A stretch of 64,000 nt of DNA from Ettlia oleoabundans (GCA_019693395.1 JAAMXP010001575.1:5109-69108); one strand, 5' to 3'; positions 34,015-49,657 are shown, numbered from the stretch's first letter. Translations and numbers: made by a program. Notes: a model not told the origin generated them from the letters alone.

Positions 34015-35030
34015 CTAACCAGATTCAACTGCAGCTGGAGCACGACGGCGTATGCAAGTGACGACATGCAAATCGTAGCGCAAGCAGCATTGCCTGCCTG
34101 ACAGTGCCACCATCAATGCGTCGCTCCAAAAGGGTTCTAGCTGCACTACAGTGGCCATCGCAGACACTTCCTCTGCAGGCGTGGTTAGGGTAATGCCCTT
34201 GGCAGCTTTTTCCTGCACCACCCACAACCACAAAGTGGTTTGTCAGGCAGGCTGCTAGATAACAAAACATACAGATGCCATCTGCCCAGAATGATATGTG
34301 ACCATTATGGAAAAGCAAGTGTTGAAGATGAGGGGTGGCACAATTCCTTGCTCTGCCATACTTACAATCAGATGCGTTTCTTTGATCACCCCATCCAGCG
34401 CAGCGGCCATAACCAGCGCTTCATCTGCTTCCAAGCCGCTGTCAGTGCCATCTTCAGAATTTAAGTCTGTCAGGGTAGCTGTTACAACATCAGTCAACCG
34501 CTCCAGCTGCTGCAGAAAGCCGCGCATCTCTGCAGCCAGGATGCCCAGCAACTGAAGATTCTGGTCCAGCTGTTCAGGGAGATGGCGCTGCAGGCAAGTG
34601 GTGTGCAGATTGCCATCAATGTAAGACTGCAAACGGCCAGTGGGGGCTTGGCCTGCCACCCGCTGTAGCAGGTCCGAGGGGCCCTTAGTGCCACCCTTGG
34701 GTCCTGCACGGCTGCCACTCGGTGGTGGCTTCAAAACTGCCAGCTGGCCCGCCAGCTCGGCCAGCGTGGCTCCAAATATTTTGTGGTCCTTGATCCACTC
34801 CTGTAGTTGGACCACAAACTCGAGGGAATTGGCACACTAATATGTTAGCTGGGCTGGGAGAGGAAGCATGGCCTCGCGCAACGTCGCCGCCCACTAGCGG
34901 CTCCCGACAGGCAGTGAAGGGATCTCAGTGTAGCATTGATGGTCACGGTGGGACGCACCGTTAAGACTGCTCTAAAATCTTCAGCTTGCTGTAAAAATCG
35001 TTGCTGCCCTGACCCAGCTGGTGTTACCAT
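34015..35030 (-). CDS. Unrecognised helical protein, three exons
   Basis: Not recognised. Exons 34959-35030 (ATG at 35030, donor GTGCGT), 34366-34836 (donor GTAAGT) and 34015-34212; all three are phase 0 and the joined frame is 246 residues. The middle exon is clearly coding: a helix with QLQEWIKDHKIFGATLAEL, a Gly/Pro/Lys spacer, then RHLPEQLDQNLQLLGILAAE and a long heptad-like helix, followed by an acidic patch (NSEDGTDSGLEADE). The last exon has ITLTTPAEEVSAMATVVQ and ends in a basic tail with several Arg. No signal or membrane segment is visible. It could be a subunit of a coiled-coil complex. It is head-to-head with DAHP synthase over 213 bases. Confidence 0.7.
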
Positions 35031-35243
35031 CCTATAGGAGCAGTAGGCGGTGCTAGCGGCCCAAGCAGCCCTGCCACTGGTCCTGTGCAGCTAGTTTCAC
35101 TGCAGCTAGACCTTAATTGAGCTGAGAACATACTTTTACCCGGATCACGTGTGCCAGCTCGGCTTGGGTCCTCAGAAAGAACAGGTCTCTGCGCTCTTCT
35201 GGGCAATCGCATTTCTTTCATCAGTTTAAACGCGTGTGCAGCC
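35031..35243. promoter_or_regulatory. Short bidirectional promoter interval
   Basis: 213 bases between divergent starts of the orphan gene (35030) and DAHP synthase (35244), the shortest head-to-head spacing in the window. No recognisable core element. Confidence 0.5.
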
Positions 35244-38806
<3,563 letters not shown>

Positions 38807-39460
38807 GTTCTGCGGTGCTGGCCACATGCAATGCATACACTGTGCTGTGACGACCCGAACGGCGCCGCTGCATCGCATCGAGCGCAAAAACAGCTGGCTG
38901 CATGCCAGCTCGCTGGCTGTGATTGCGACACCGCGTGCCAGTATGGACTTGTCCACCATGCATTAGCCCTGTCGCTGTTCGGTCCCAACTGTACAGGGCG
39001 TGCTGCCTGACTGCAGGCTTGCTGGTTGGCATCTTTTCTTATTAACCACTGTCACATTTTTTGCTTGGGGCGCTCTTCCTAGCCACCCCTTTTGCTGCTC
39101 CCCTCCTCTTTGCCACCCTAGATCCTGTTCGCTGTCTTTGTCTGTCTTACTTACCCGCCCCCTTCCAGCCCAACAACTCTTTGCACTGCGCATTGCATTG
39201 CCACGCCGTTGGGAACTCAGTACTACCAACAAACCAAGAGTGTACAATTTAGTTCTACGAATCCTGCCAAACGAGGTGGTAAATGCCGCCACCGACCCTA
39301 TGCAACTGGTAAACAACATTACATGAGTGATTTACACGTACCAGGGCAAAGCGAAGTGAAGGGTGGGGCGAGGAGAAAATGGCAAGCAGGAAGGTGGGGC
39401 AGAAGTATAATAGCAGAAGCAGCAGGGTTTGCAGAGCGGGACGAGCGTTCATTGCAGGAG
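38807..39460. other. Tail-to-tail interval of DAHP synthase and NOP16; no gene seen
   Basis: About 650 bases of 3' UTRs. Minus-strand TGTAA signals for NOP16 lie at 39319-39323 and 39332-39336; no plus-strand TGTAA was found for DAHP synthase. Confidence 0.5.
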
Positions 39461-40538
39461 TCACCACAGCCTCTTTTGCGGAACTCTAAAGTCAACACCA
39501 GCGCCAGGCCCCCAATAGCGGTAGGATTCTAAAAGCTGCCGCAACACGCCTTCTGAGTGCTGCAAACATACGCAAACAAGCTTGCACGCAGATAGAGGCA
39601 GAACTCCAAGCCGCAAAATACTGTTTGCAAAAATTGGTGCGTCCGCAACAGGTTTAGAGACCGGAACAGCCAGCACGTCAGCAAAGAAGGTGCGCGCCTG
39701 CTGTACAGCGCTAGTGCCTACCTGCATGGTGTTGAGCTTGATATCGCGCTGCATCGCTGCCACGTCATCCCCATGGCGATCTATTAATCGCGTTACAATC
39801 TGCCACTGGTGGGTGGTGAGCCGCTTGGGCACCACCTTGCCTGTGCTCCTCATCTGCAAGGCAGAGAGAAGGACATCACTGTTGGGTGACAGAGAGCAGA
39901 GAAAAGCTAGGCGGCTGGACAGCACAAAGTGCACGTATGGCAAGTCAAGCGCAGGCCGTGCCAAAAGTTGGTGAAGGCGCACGACATGCCCAAGCCTAGC
40001 GAGTCCCCACCTGCAGCAAAGGCTTGTCCAAACATCCATTCAATAGGTACACGTCTGCTGCCACCTTTCAGCATACCTGTGCATGGACTGGCGCATACCT
40101 GTGCACATGCTGCCTTGAACTCATCATCGGGCTCCTGGTCCAGCTGCTCCGGATGTTGTTCCGCCTTCTCCTGCAACACATCTCGTCGTCGGTTGCGCCC
40201 AAAGGCTGCATTCACATCCGCCACCAACCCCGCACGCTCGTAATTGCCCTCCACATGGTCCTGTTCGTCCCATAGGGGCCTGCGCAAGGTAGCGGGAAGG
40301 CAGCAGTGAGACACATGGGAGGTTGACATACCGAGATTGCTGGCCAGGGTGGCAAGGCAGACCTTAGCTGTCGCGACGTGCCAGCAGAAGCATCTCACCC
40401 GGCACCCAGCTTCTCCTCAATCTGCTGTGCGTTGTGCACCAGCTCCTGCGGCACGCTGCTCTTCACATGCGCCTTCTTCTTCTGCCGCTTGATGATGCGT
40501 GGTTTGTGCTTTTTGTGCCGCCGTAGGCTCTTACCCAT
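39461..40538 (-). CDS. NOP16: Nucleolar protein 16 (NOP16), 60S ribosome biogenesis
   Basis: NOP16 joins pre-60S particles in the nucleolus. Exons 40399-40538 (ATG at 40538), 40099-40279, 39722-39853 and 39461-39559; in phase, 183 residues, the usual family size. The N-terminus is very basic (MGKSLRRHKKHKPRIIKRQK), typical of the family, then PLWDEQDHVEGNYERAGLV. The conserved C-terminal block reads LIDRHGDDVAAMQRDIKLN followed by TMQHSEGVLRQLLESYR, matching the family rule of a HGDD..AM.RDIKLN..Q core. The gene is head-to-head with WDR90 and tail-to-tail with DAHP synthase. Confidence 0.93.
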
Positions 40539-41113
40539 ACTGCACGCATGAAAAACGGCCGATATGGGTACTGGGGCATGGCAGGCAGAACCACGAACGA
40601 TGCCTGCTGCACCGGCTTGCAACTAGGTGTTGGCAGCGGCAGCAGCGGCGACAATGGGTGCAGCATGCATGCCTGCGAAGGCCACCCTTGCGCAACGCGC
40701 CTGCTTGCCTGGGTTCTTTTCTACTGCGATATCGCTAGAAAGCCTGCTACTTGCTTCACAGGAGACTGTCGCTATACCTAAGCCTCCGCCTTCGCTGCAG
40801 CAACTTGCTTCAACTCAGCAGACGACGAAGTCAAAGCGATAGCAAAAGCATGCGCAAAGCAACAGGGCTATATACACACAAACCTATGCACAGCGCCAGC
40901 TCAGCCGCGCATGTCTCTGTCGCATTGACGAGGTCACTGTCTCTTGTTACAGTTGCATCCCGGTCACTTGACCTTACCATCACTGACATAACTGTATGAC
41001 TATCCCCAAGTATCGGAGAGAGAGGCCATTTGCGGGTGTCTAACTGCTTGAGACGAGGGGCGCCGGCAGCGCGTTCCTGACACACACTGCAAACGCTTCC
41101 ACAATTGGCTGCA
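40539..41113. promoter_or_regulatory. Head-to-head interval between NOP16 and WDR90
   Basis: 575 bases between divergent starts; no open frame with family resemblance. A TATATACAC sequence lies at about 40869. Nothing else is recognised. Confidence 0.4.
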
Positions 41114-44100
41114 ATGAAACGCAGACAGTCCACAGGCTCGGGGGGTTGCACAGACCTGTTTCGGCAGTGCGGCATTGACTCGTGGCCACGGGGCGATTTT
41201 AAAAAGGCCGGTGATGCTAGCACTGCCGTGGTAAGTAAAGACGATCATAGCCATTCCCCAGGCGTTCACGCGTGCATTGGTGGGCACGGAACAGGCGCTA
41301 GGCAAGCTGCCGCCTTACTGCGCCCTGATGACCTTGCTCTGTCCTGCAGGACCGCAGCATTGGCCGCGTGGTGGTGCGTCTGGCAGGCACCGTTCCTACT
41401 GCCAACAGTGTGCGCTTGCCGCGGCGCTGTGAGGACAGCCTAGGGGCCACGGGGCGTTTCCTGTACCTGCAGTTACGCATGGAAGTGGGCAGACCATTTG
41501 TCATCCATGCTGACATCACAGCGGCCAACCGTGGACTGCACCGCATTTCTCTCAGCAACCTGTATGCCACACAGCAGAGCGCGCGCATGAAGCGCAGTGG
41601 CGTCCAGGTCTTCCTGCCTGCCGCACACAACAGCTGGGTGCTGTTGGGTTTGGATCTGGCTGCACTGGCGCAACAGGCCAGCCGCTCACCCTATGCCAAG
41701 CTGCGGGCGCTGCACCTGTGTGCAAACATGACTGTGCGAGGGGCCTTCACTTCCGACGTCCATTACGACTGGCAGGTGGGGGTCGTTGCTTGCCAGTACA
41801 ACATGTTTCGCCAGGTGCAAAGAACTGCTTCTTCAACAACCTGAGACTGCCAGCCGGGTATGCCTCCTGTTCTGCTGATAGATTAACAAGTGCCTCTGCA
41901 GACCCTGCCAGCTGACTTCTCATTCACATCAGCCTTTGATGTGTCAAAAGCCCAGGTGTTGTGGGTGCCAGAGGAACCATTGGGGGCACCAGCAGCATCC
42001 CCCAGGCGGTGCTCCACCTCCCCTTGCCCGCCTTTGCCGCTGGCAGCTCTACAGCGGAAGGCGCGGCCCACCAAGCGCACTGACGCCCCTGTGAAAGGAG
42101 CAGAGCAGCAGCTGCAGATGGAGTTGCATCCGGCTCCCATCGCACAGTTGCAGCGAATTGGAGCCTTCTCCGGCAACCGTGCCCCTGGCCTGCTGCATTG
42201 GGTGCCAGGCAGCGGCCCTGATGCTGCCCAGGAGATTGTGTTTGGTGCAGGCTCTGTGATTGTTGGCATGCAGGCACAGAATGGGTGGCAGCGTCACTTG
42301 CAGCAACACACTTGGGCTGTGAGCGCGATGGCCCTGAGTGCCGATGGCAGTAGGCTGGCATCTGTGCAGGAGGGGCCGGGCACATTGCTGCATTTATGGG
42401 ACTTCCGCCAGGGGTGCTGTGTGGCCAGAGTACCAGGCATGTCTGCCAGGCTGGTCAGATGCCTTCAATAGCATGCTGCACTCAGGCACTCTGGCTCCCG
42501 CGTGCTGTGCATTGCTGGCAGGGTGGAACATGTGAGGGGGTGACCTGTTTCTGCAGGCCATGCTGGGGACACCTTGTGCCTTGACGTAAGCCCTGATGGC
42601 AACCTGCTGGTAACTGCCGGGGTGGATGCCCAGGGGCGGCAGGAGCTGGTGTGCTGGGATGTGTCGGCGTGCTGGGCTTCTGATAGTTGGAGCAGCAGCA
42701 ACAGCATGGGTGGCAGCGGCCGGGGGCCATCTGTGGAGCTGGTCAGGCAAGCCAGCACGTACAACATACAGGCTGTTAAGTTTGTCCCCTGTGACCCCAG
42801 CGGGCTGGTCACCTGTGGCAAGAATAGCATCCGCATATACAGGTAGCGCTGACATGACTGGATGCACCGCATGCCCTGGCTGGATGCTTTGCAATGGCTG
42901 GGTGCAGGCTGCTGTGTGGGTCACATCCAGCACTTTGCTTGCAGCACTTGACAAACTTTGGACTTTTTATGCGTCACATTGTGGTGCAGGCTGTGTGGTG
43001 GGCAACTTCGTGGTGTGTCGGTGCCAATGGAAGGTGTGCAGGCGCTGCGCAGGCCATACAGCAGCGGCACCAGCGCCAGTGCCTGCGCAGCTGTGGGCGA
43101 GGTATTCACCTGCCTGGCTTTTGAGCAAACACTGAGGGTACGGCCGCTGGAGGCACGGCGGTTGTTCGTGGGGGGCATATCTGGTGAGAGCTTGTTGGTG
43201 CAAGTCGTGTGTAAACCGCACACATGGTTGCTAAAGATAAACTGGCGCTGTTCTTGCATGGCAAGACTGATTGTGCTGTTCCATCAACACAACATCCCAG
43301 CATCATACCTCTTTGCCTGTTCAACGGCATGCTTTCCGTACAGGGTCCCTCTACACCATCAATGTGGAGAGGCGGACGGTGGAGGGAGTGGCTCAGGTGC
43401 ACTCAGGAGCGGTCTCCGCGCTGGCGGTGCACGACGGCTTCTGCGTGACGGGCTCCACCGACCGCCTGCTGCGTGTGTGGGGCAGTGACCTGCGGGACAT
43501 CTACATGGAGGCAACACACGAGGGTGCAGTCACAGGTGGGAAGGCAGCGGAGGGGCGTTGGTTGTTCTTGCACCACTGGTGAAGTTCAGTGCGGGATGGG
43601 GCCCAAGTGGAGTGCAGGCTGGAGCCTGGTACTGGGACTGGCTGCAGAAGGTTGCAGGGAAGTTTTGTCCGTACAAAGCTTGCATGTGTGCCACAAGCCT
43701 CTCTTGACCCTGGTTGCCCCCCTGCAGGCATTGCGCTCTCACCAGATGGTTTGCAAGCGGCAGTGGGAACTGCCTGTGGGGCGCTCAGCCTTCTGAACAT
43801 TTCCTCCCAAGCCTACACCACCCTCCTGCGCTCCCACACGGCAGGGGTGCATGCTGTAGCACTGGTGGGGCAGGATGTGCACACGGCAGCAAAGTACTGC
43901 ACTGCTGGTGCTGATGGCACAGTGCGGATGTGGGATGCTGGCAGCCACCAGCAGCTGCTGGAGCTCTCTGCCGCAGGACAAACAGTGCTAAGGTATGCAT
44001 GCTTTGAGAGCAGCGTGCCAACCGTGCAGGATGCAAGACTTGCTCTGTGACAAGTTTGCCGTCAGGTGCATCAGTCGGTATTGGCAGGTTGTGGTGGATG

Positions 44101-47100
44101 TGACTGTGCTAGTTAGCAATGCACAGTCTGCCCCGCTTTCTCGCATTTGTATCTGCAGTGTGGCCTGCCATCCAAACATGCCTGAGGTGGCGTGCGGCTT
44201 CCACGGCGGCACACTGTGCACCGTTCATGCCGGCAGTGCTGAGCTGCTGCAAGAAACCCGGCAGCACTCGGGGCACATCACCCGGTTGGCGTACGCACGC
44301 CATGGCAGGATGCTGCTGAGCCTGGGTAAGGCAGGCCACCACCCTGAAGCAGTGCAAAACCAGCAGCGTGTCACTTCAGCGGGGCAATTTTTCTTCACCA
44401 TGGCTGCTTTGAGTTGGGTTGCATCGATTTGTTTTCCCGCTCTGCAGGTGATGATGGCTGCGTCTGCGCCTATGACACCAAGCGTAGCTACCTGCCCACC
44501 ACCTTCATACAGGCGGGGTTCCCGCTGCACGCCACAGCCATGGCAGTCAGCCAGGACGGCAATCTGCTGGCTGTGGCTTCAGTTGCGCTGAGCAGCCAAC
44601 GCTGCAGAGGCTGTGGCAGCTCCAGCAGGGGCCAGTCGGCAGCCATTAGGGGCAGAGGCAATGGTGTGCTGAGTGAGGCGGGGCAGCCGGTGATCACGGT
44701 GTACAATTTGGTCAGCATGCTGCCCTGTTTGCAGGTGCCAGTGGCTGGGCACACCCAGGTGGTGCAGCTATTGCTGCTGCCCAACAGCAGTTATGTGCTG
44801 GCTGTGACACACGAAGGGCGGTTGCTTGGCTACAGCTGTGCAGACGGCAGCTTGGTGTTGGACGTTCCTTGCTGCCTGAGCGGGGTATGCACGGCCGCAG
44901 TGTTGGACCCTTCTGCTGGTTTCCTTGTGACAGCCAGCACCAGCGGCCAGCTCAAGGTGTGGGGCCTGCAGGCGCTGCATCAGCTGGCGCAACCTGGAGG
45001 CTGCTCAGCTTCTACTTCTGCTGGTGTGATCCGCTGCCTACCCTGCCAGGAGCTGGCTGCGATGCTGGGAAGTGTGGTGCTGGATGCAGTGTTTGTGCCT
45101 TCCAGCATCAGCGGCACCAGTGGCGGCAGCCAGCAACTGGCGACTGTGGGGCAGCAGGGGGAGGTATGCTCTTGGAGCTTCCACGGTGATGCACACAGCG
45201 CCGCTGCATCAACCATACAGGCAGTCGCAGCTGTGGTGGGCTGTGGTGCAGCATGCACAACAGCGCGGGTGCCTGACGGGCAACCTGCGCTGAGCGGCGG
45301 GAGGCGTTCCATGAATCAGTTGCAAGTGGATTGCACAACTGCCGTACTCCCTGCTCCTCGGGCATCGGCACGCCCATCAGAGCCAGCGCTAGGACCAACA
45401 CCAGCGCCAGCACCAACAGCACCAGCACCATCATCAGCACCTGTACCAGCATCGCCAGCACGCCGATCAGCATCAGGGCAGGCAAGTGAATTTGAACAGC
45501 AGCGGGGAAGCCCAACCCAGACGCCTCAGCCCGATCTTGAAGTGGTAGGTGTGGAATCTCCTGCCCCCAGGCCCCTGCCAGCAGTACTGCAGCACCTGTC
45601 GCATCGGCCGCCGAGCGCCCCTGCTGCACTGGCCAAGCAGCCCGTGGCGCCAACTGCCGTGCAAGGCAAGGCTACGCATGGCATCCGGCAGCAGAGCGCC
45701 AGCGTGCCAGCCACCCCCATCCGTGGCAGACGTCGGGACCTTGCATTCTGGGAGCAGCCAGTGCCGCTGCCCGAGGCCTCCCTGATTGTAACCGCCACGC
45801 ATTACCAGCGCTGTGCAAAGGTTGTGCGGCAGCAGAAGCAGCTGCGCATCACCTCTCCAAACAAAGTGCCAGGCCTTGGTGCTGCAAAGCAGCCACAGCG
45901 CTCCGCTTCCTGGGTGGATGCTGAAGTGCCCACCCACCGTATCCCCCCATACTGGCACTGCCAACAGCTGCATCTGCTACCGCCAACACCCGCTGTGAAA
46001 CAGGTGCTGGGTTTCAATGCTCAGGCAGGCTTCTGCCTACAAGCACGAGCAGAGATGCCGACAGGATCAGAACTGCAGCTGCAACTGCAGCAACAGCAGC
46101 ACACGGGAAAGCAGCAGCAGCAGCTGGTGTATGTTGCAGGCAATGTGCTGCTGGACTGGGACCTGTTGAGGCAACAACGCCAGTTGGCCCGACTGCCGCG
46201 CAACATCACCGCGCTGGCAGTGCATGACTGGCTGGCAGCGGCGGCTGCGGAGCCGGCACCGGGGCATGGCAGCACCGCTGAGACGCACTTGGTGGATCTG
46301 CGGAGTGGTGCTGTGCTGTCTGTGCTCAGCCACCACTCCTATTCTGTCCAGGTAGGGCCTGCTGCACTTCTTTATCCCAAGTTCTGCTTGGTGCATTAGA
46401 AGCGCATGTGGCATGTTAAGCAGCTGGCGTGGGATGGGGTGGGGGTGGGGCCGGGGGCTCCCCTCTATGACCGCCCAGTGTTACTGTGGTCCCAAGCACA
46501 TCAAGTGCAAAAGCATGCAGTATTGTTTCACGTGTCGTTCCTTTCCGACGTTCCTGGTCGCAGCGCATGGCATTCAGCCCTGATGGCTCGCTGCTGGTCA
46601 CTATGTCAATCCATTCCAGCAGTGCATCCTCGGTAACAACCCTGGTGCTGTGGTCGGTTGGCCCTCAGCCATCGCAGCTGGTGGCAGGGGTGCAGCTGCC
46701 AGTGGCCGTCACAGGCGTGGCATGGCATGCTGGTGCTGAGCAGCCAACGTTCTATACAGTCAGCAGTCAGGGGCTCGCGGAGTGGGTGCTTGAATCAGAG
46801 GCCCTAAGCAGCACCACAGTCCACATGCCTGCCACACTGCGCAGCCTCGCCCTGACGGCATGTGCAGTATCATCCACCGCTTGCAGCAGCAGCAACGACG
46901 AGGGGCTGAATGTGCAGCAGGTCACAGCAGATGCAGGCAGCGCTGTGTTTGTTGGTGATGACAGCGGCCGTGTGTGGCGGCTGTCAGTGGATGCAGGCCA
47001 GGATGCCCACAACCCTGTGCTGCTGGCAGAGCTGCCCGAACAGGTGGTAAGCTGTTTAAGCGCAGCAGGGCAGCTGTGTGCGGTGGGAACTGCCAGCGGG

Positions 47101-48713
47101 TGTGTGCTGCTGGCCCAGGAGATGGAAGCTGGAAATCAGGGCAGCTGGCGCATCCTGTGTTGCGAACAGTTGGACGGAGCTGTTGTCAGCTTGCAAGTCG
47201 ATGGCCACGATCGCAAGGTAACAGCAGCCACTGCTTGCGGCACGCTCTGGCAGTTGGGCTCAACTGCTCAGCCAAGTGTACTACTTTGTGGGCAGCAACA
47301 TAGCATGCAAAGCTGGAAAATGGTCCCTGGTGCACCCTGGAAGAACATCCCAGCCACGGCGGCTCTTGCATGCGCCTCCGGCATATCCATTTGGCACCTG
47401 GTGAGTGCTCAATTGTGCCATGCATCCCCATTTCGCCTCCTGGAACGGTGCCTAACAGCAATGCTGGTTCTGACTGGGCGCACACGTATCTGCTTATATA
47501 ACTATGGCGTCTTTGCCTGCCCACATTTGTCTTGCAGGGCGAGGGAAGCAGCCAGAGGCAGTTGCCTGCACTTGAGTTCTGCATGCCGGCAAATGCTACT
47601 CATGCCAGCCTATCCGATGATGCCTCCTGCTGTGCTGCTGCCTACCGTGACGGTTCCATCTGCCTCTTTGACACAGCTTCTGCCAGCATGCGTTGGAAGG
47701 CAGCCGCAGCAGGCGATCAGGGAGGCGTGGCTGCCCTGGCTATCGTGCAGCGCATGAGAGGATGCAAAATCGTGGTGGCCTACTGGTGAGAAGTGTGTGG
47801 GTCATGCTGCGGGTCAAGCCTTGCTCTCGTAAGCAGCAACGACTTGATGTAATGCAAGACTGCCAATGATGGCCCATTCCTGCCAGCACTGTGCTTCGGC
47901 TCCCTGCCTGTTTGGCTTGACCTGCGTATGTCACGATCTCTGCTGTATAGCTCACAATCTGCCCGCGTCTGTGTCCCCCCTGCCTGCAGTAGCGGTGCCT
48001 TGTACGTGCTGGATGGCAGCAACGGCCAGGTTGCACACCGCATTATGCAGTATGCTTGCCGCCAGGACAGTGGGCGGCTGTGCCCCTCCAACTTCCCTGT
48101 GACGGACATGGTGGTGCACCCCATGGATAGCGGCCTGTTTGTGATGTGTGGACACGAAGACCTGGTGGTGTGCAGGGCTGCTTGGACCAAAAACGCAGCA
48201 GTCCACACTATAGCCCACCTCGGTTTTGGGGAAGCACTTGCCTCATCAGCTGCCTTGAGCACTGCACAAGCACTGCTTGCAGCTGCCAACAGTGAACCTG
48301 CAATGGCAGGTTCAGGTGCAGCAACCGCAAGCAGTACAGCAGCAGCACCTGCAGTGCAGGTCGTCTTTTCTCATGCCCACCCAAGCCACCTCTACTGCAC
48401 CAACCCAGTCGACGCTGGCCAGCTGCTGCTGTTCGATTATGGCACGCGGGCAATCATCAAGACGCTGCTGGCGCCGCTGTCCGGCGCATCTACCATCACA
48501 TCTCTGGCCCTGCATCCTAAGGAGGACCTGCTGGCTCTGGGCACCTCCAGAGGCAGCGTGCTCCTGCTGCGCCTGGAGACTGAGGCATGGGCGGAGCTGA
48601 GCGCTCATGCAGAGGGCGAGGCGATTGTGGGCCTGGCATTCAGCACCTGCGGTCAGCTGTGGTCAGCTGCCGGCTCAGCAACATTTGAATGGCATATTGA
48701 CAGCGGAGTGTAA
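41114..48713 (+). CDS. WDR90: WDR90/POC16-like protein: CFAP20 domain plus WD40 repeats
   Basis: WDR90, POC16 in Chlamydomonas, is a centriole/basal-body protein of the inner microtubule scaffold with an N-terminal CFAP20-like (DUF667) domain. Exons 41114-41230, 41350-41775, 41902-42436, 42557-42842, 42990-43183, 43344-43535, 43728-43992, 44159-44325, 44448-46351, 46564-47400, 47538-47785 and 47990-48713; all in phase, about 1964 residues. The N-terminal 190 residues match CFAP20: DRSIGRVVVRLAGTVPTANS, GRFLYLQLRMEVGRPFVIH, HRISLSNLY. WD40 repeats start near 314 (WAVSAMALSADGSRLASVQE ... LLHLWDFRQG) and recur to the end (for example FCVTGSTDRLLRVWG, CTAGADGTVRMWDAG, LRSLALTACAVSS, SGALYVLDGSNG). 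A Pro/Ala/Ser-rich linker of about 120 residues (45340-45700) splits two propeller groups, as in WDR90. Intron 42437-42556 has a GC donor. The large exon at 44448 is 634 codons without a break. Confidence 0.88.
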
Positions 48714-48717
48714 TAGC

Positions 48718-48722
48718 TGTAA
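48718..48722 (+). promoter_or_regulatory. Possible TGTAA poly(A) signal of WDR90
   Basis: TGTAA five bases behind the stop; a second copy near 48845 is better spaced and may be the one used. Confidence 0.4.
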
Positions 48723-49013
48723 ACGAGCGCATGTTTTGTACGAAGATGTCAACACATGAACTGTTGATTGCCTGCCAGGCAAGAACAGAAGTTTTCTAAG
48801 CTGTACTGGAGTGCCATTTGACGGCCAGCAGATAGCTGTGTTAGCTGTAAATTTGCCAGTATTAGGCAAACAACTAGGTAAGTTCACTGGCAGCGTTGTC
48901 AGAGAGTGAACTGCAGATTGTGCACTGAAAGGGGTAAAAGGGACTCATTTGGGGAATAATCTTGGTGAAAATCCGCCGGCTACCACACTCAGCAGCCACG
49001 GAAGGGCACGCAT

Positions 49014-49260
49014 AAGTGCAATGGTGCAAGGAAACAAATTCAGTTCTGGATGTGGGTACTGTGATTTTCCACAAGCGGTCCTTGGTCAAACAAGTGCAAT
49101 GCTGCAAGGAAAGAAACCCGTTAGATGTGGACTTATGTTGACCCCACATGTTTTTCAGCCACTGGTCAGGAATGACTAATCGAAATGCTGCACGGGGACA
49201 ACAGTTATTCCAGGTGTGGATTATCAATAATCCACAAGTTGTTGTATGCCCTGTGGATTC
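49014..49260. repeat. Three diverged direct repeats of roughly 80-90 bases
   Basis: Units begin near 49014, 49092 and 49180. Units 1 and 2 share AGTGCAATGNTGCAAGGAAA followed by a GATGTGG-type core about 20 bases later; unit 3 keeps AATGCTGCA and a GTGTGGATT core. Units 1 and 3 also share a CCACAAG element. Divergence is high, so this is an old tandem or a degraded mobile element. Confidence 0.6.
49215..49236. repeat. Perfect 22-base palindrome
   Basis: Ten-base arms TGTGGATTAT and ATAATCCACA around a CA centre, inside the third diverged repeat. It could form a short hairpin in RNA or be a terminal motif of a mobile element. Confidence 0.85.
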
Positions 49261-49532
49261 TTGACGAGGGATGCAAATGAATATGGTGTACTTGCAAACA
49301 ATGTAAAACGAAGTGAATGCGTATGTGTATCCTGTCGCTGGTGGCGGTTGCTCAAATCGTAACAAAAGGCAAAACTGTGCCAACCGAAATGACTGGAATC
49401 GACTGGAATCAACTGGTGGCGCCAAGTAATTTGTGAAGGGGCACGTCAACGTGCGCAGGCTGATACGGTGTGAACATGAAAGCTTACATCAAGGGAACGC
49501 GGGCGCAAGGAAGGGGTGTCGCCGTGAGGGCT

Positions 49533-49537
49533 TTACA
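49533..49537 (-). promoter_or_regulatory. TGTAA poly(A) signal of the raver-like gene
   Basis: Minus-strand TGTAA 121 bases behind the stop at 49658. Confidence 0.6.
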
Positions 49538-49657
49538 GTCACGATACAAGCATAAGGAGGGAAGCATCACAACAGCGGCTCCTACTGAATAGGCAGGCTG
49601 ATAGCCAGCACCATCAAATGAGGCAGCGCAGGCTGATGGTGCCAACAGGCGGATCGA

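Larger units (their letters stand above)
48723..49657. other. AT-richer tail-to-tail interval between WDR90 and raver-like gene
   Basis: About 930 bases, visibly richer in A and T than the flanks. It holds the diverged repeats at 49014-49260, a palindrome, and a minus-strand TGTAA at 49533-49537. The minus-strand open frame across it (48874-49449) shows no family resemblance and I do not call it. Confidence 0.6.

Noticed and set aside
41823..41861. Small extra WDR90 exon encoding NCFFNNLRLPAG
   Set aside because: The phase does not fit the following exon, while joining 41775 directly to 41902 keeps frame and matches the CFAP20-domain pattern.
49215..49236. Resemblance of the palindrome to DnaA-box-like TNATCCACA sites
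   Set aside because: This is a eukaryotic nuclear region with no replication genes; chance similarity.
48874..49449. 191-codon minus-strand frame over the repeat island
   Set aside because: Its sequence is just the repeats in translation (the FLSLQHCT and FVSLHHCT pieces); no coding-like composition.
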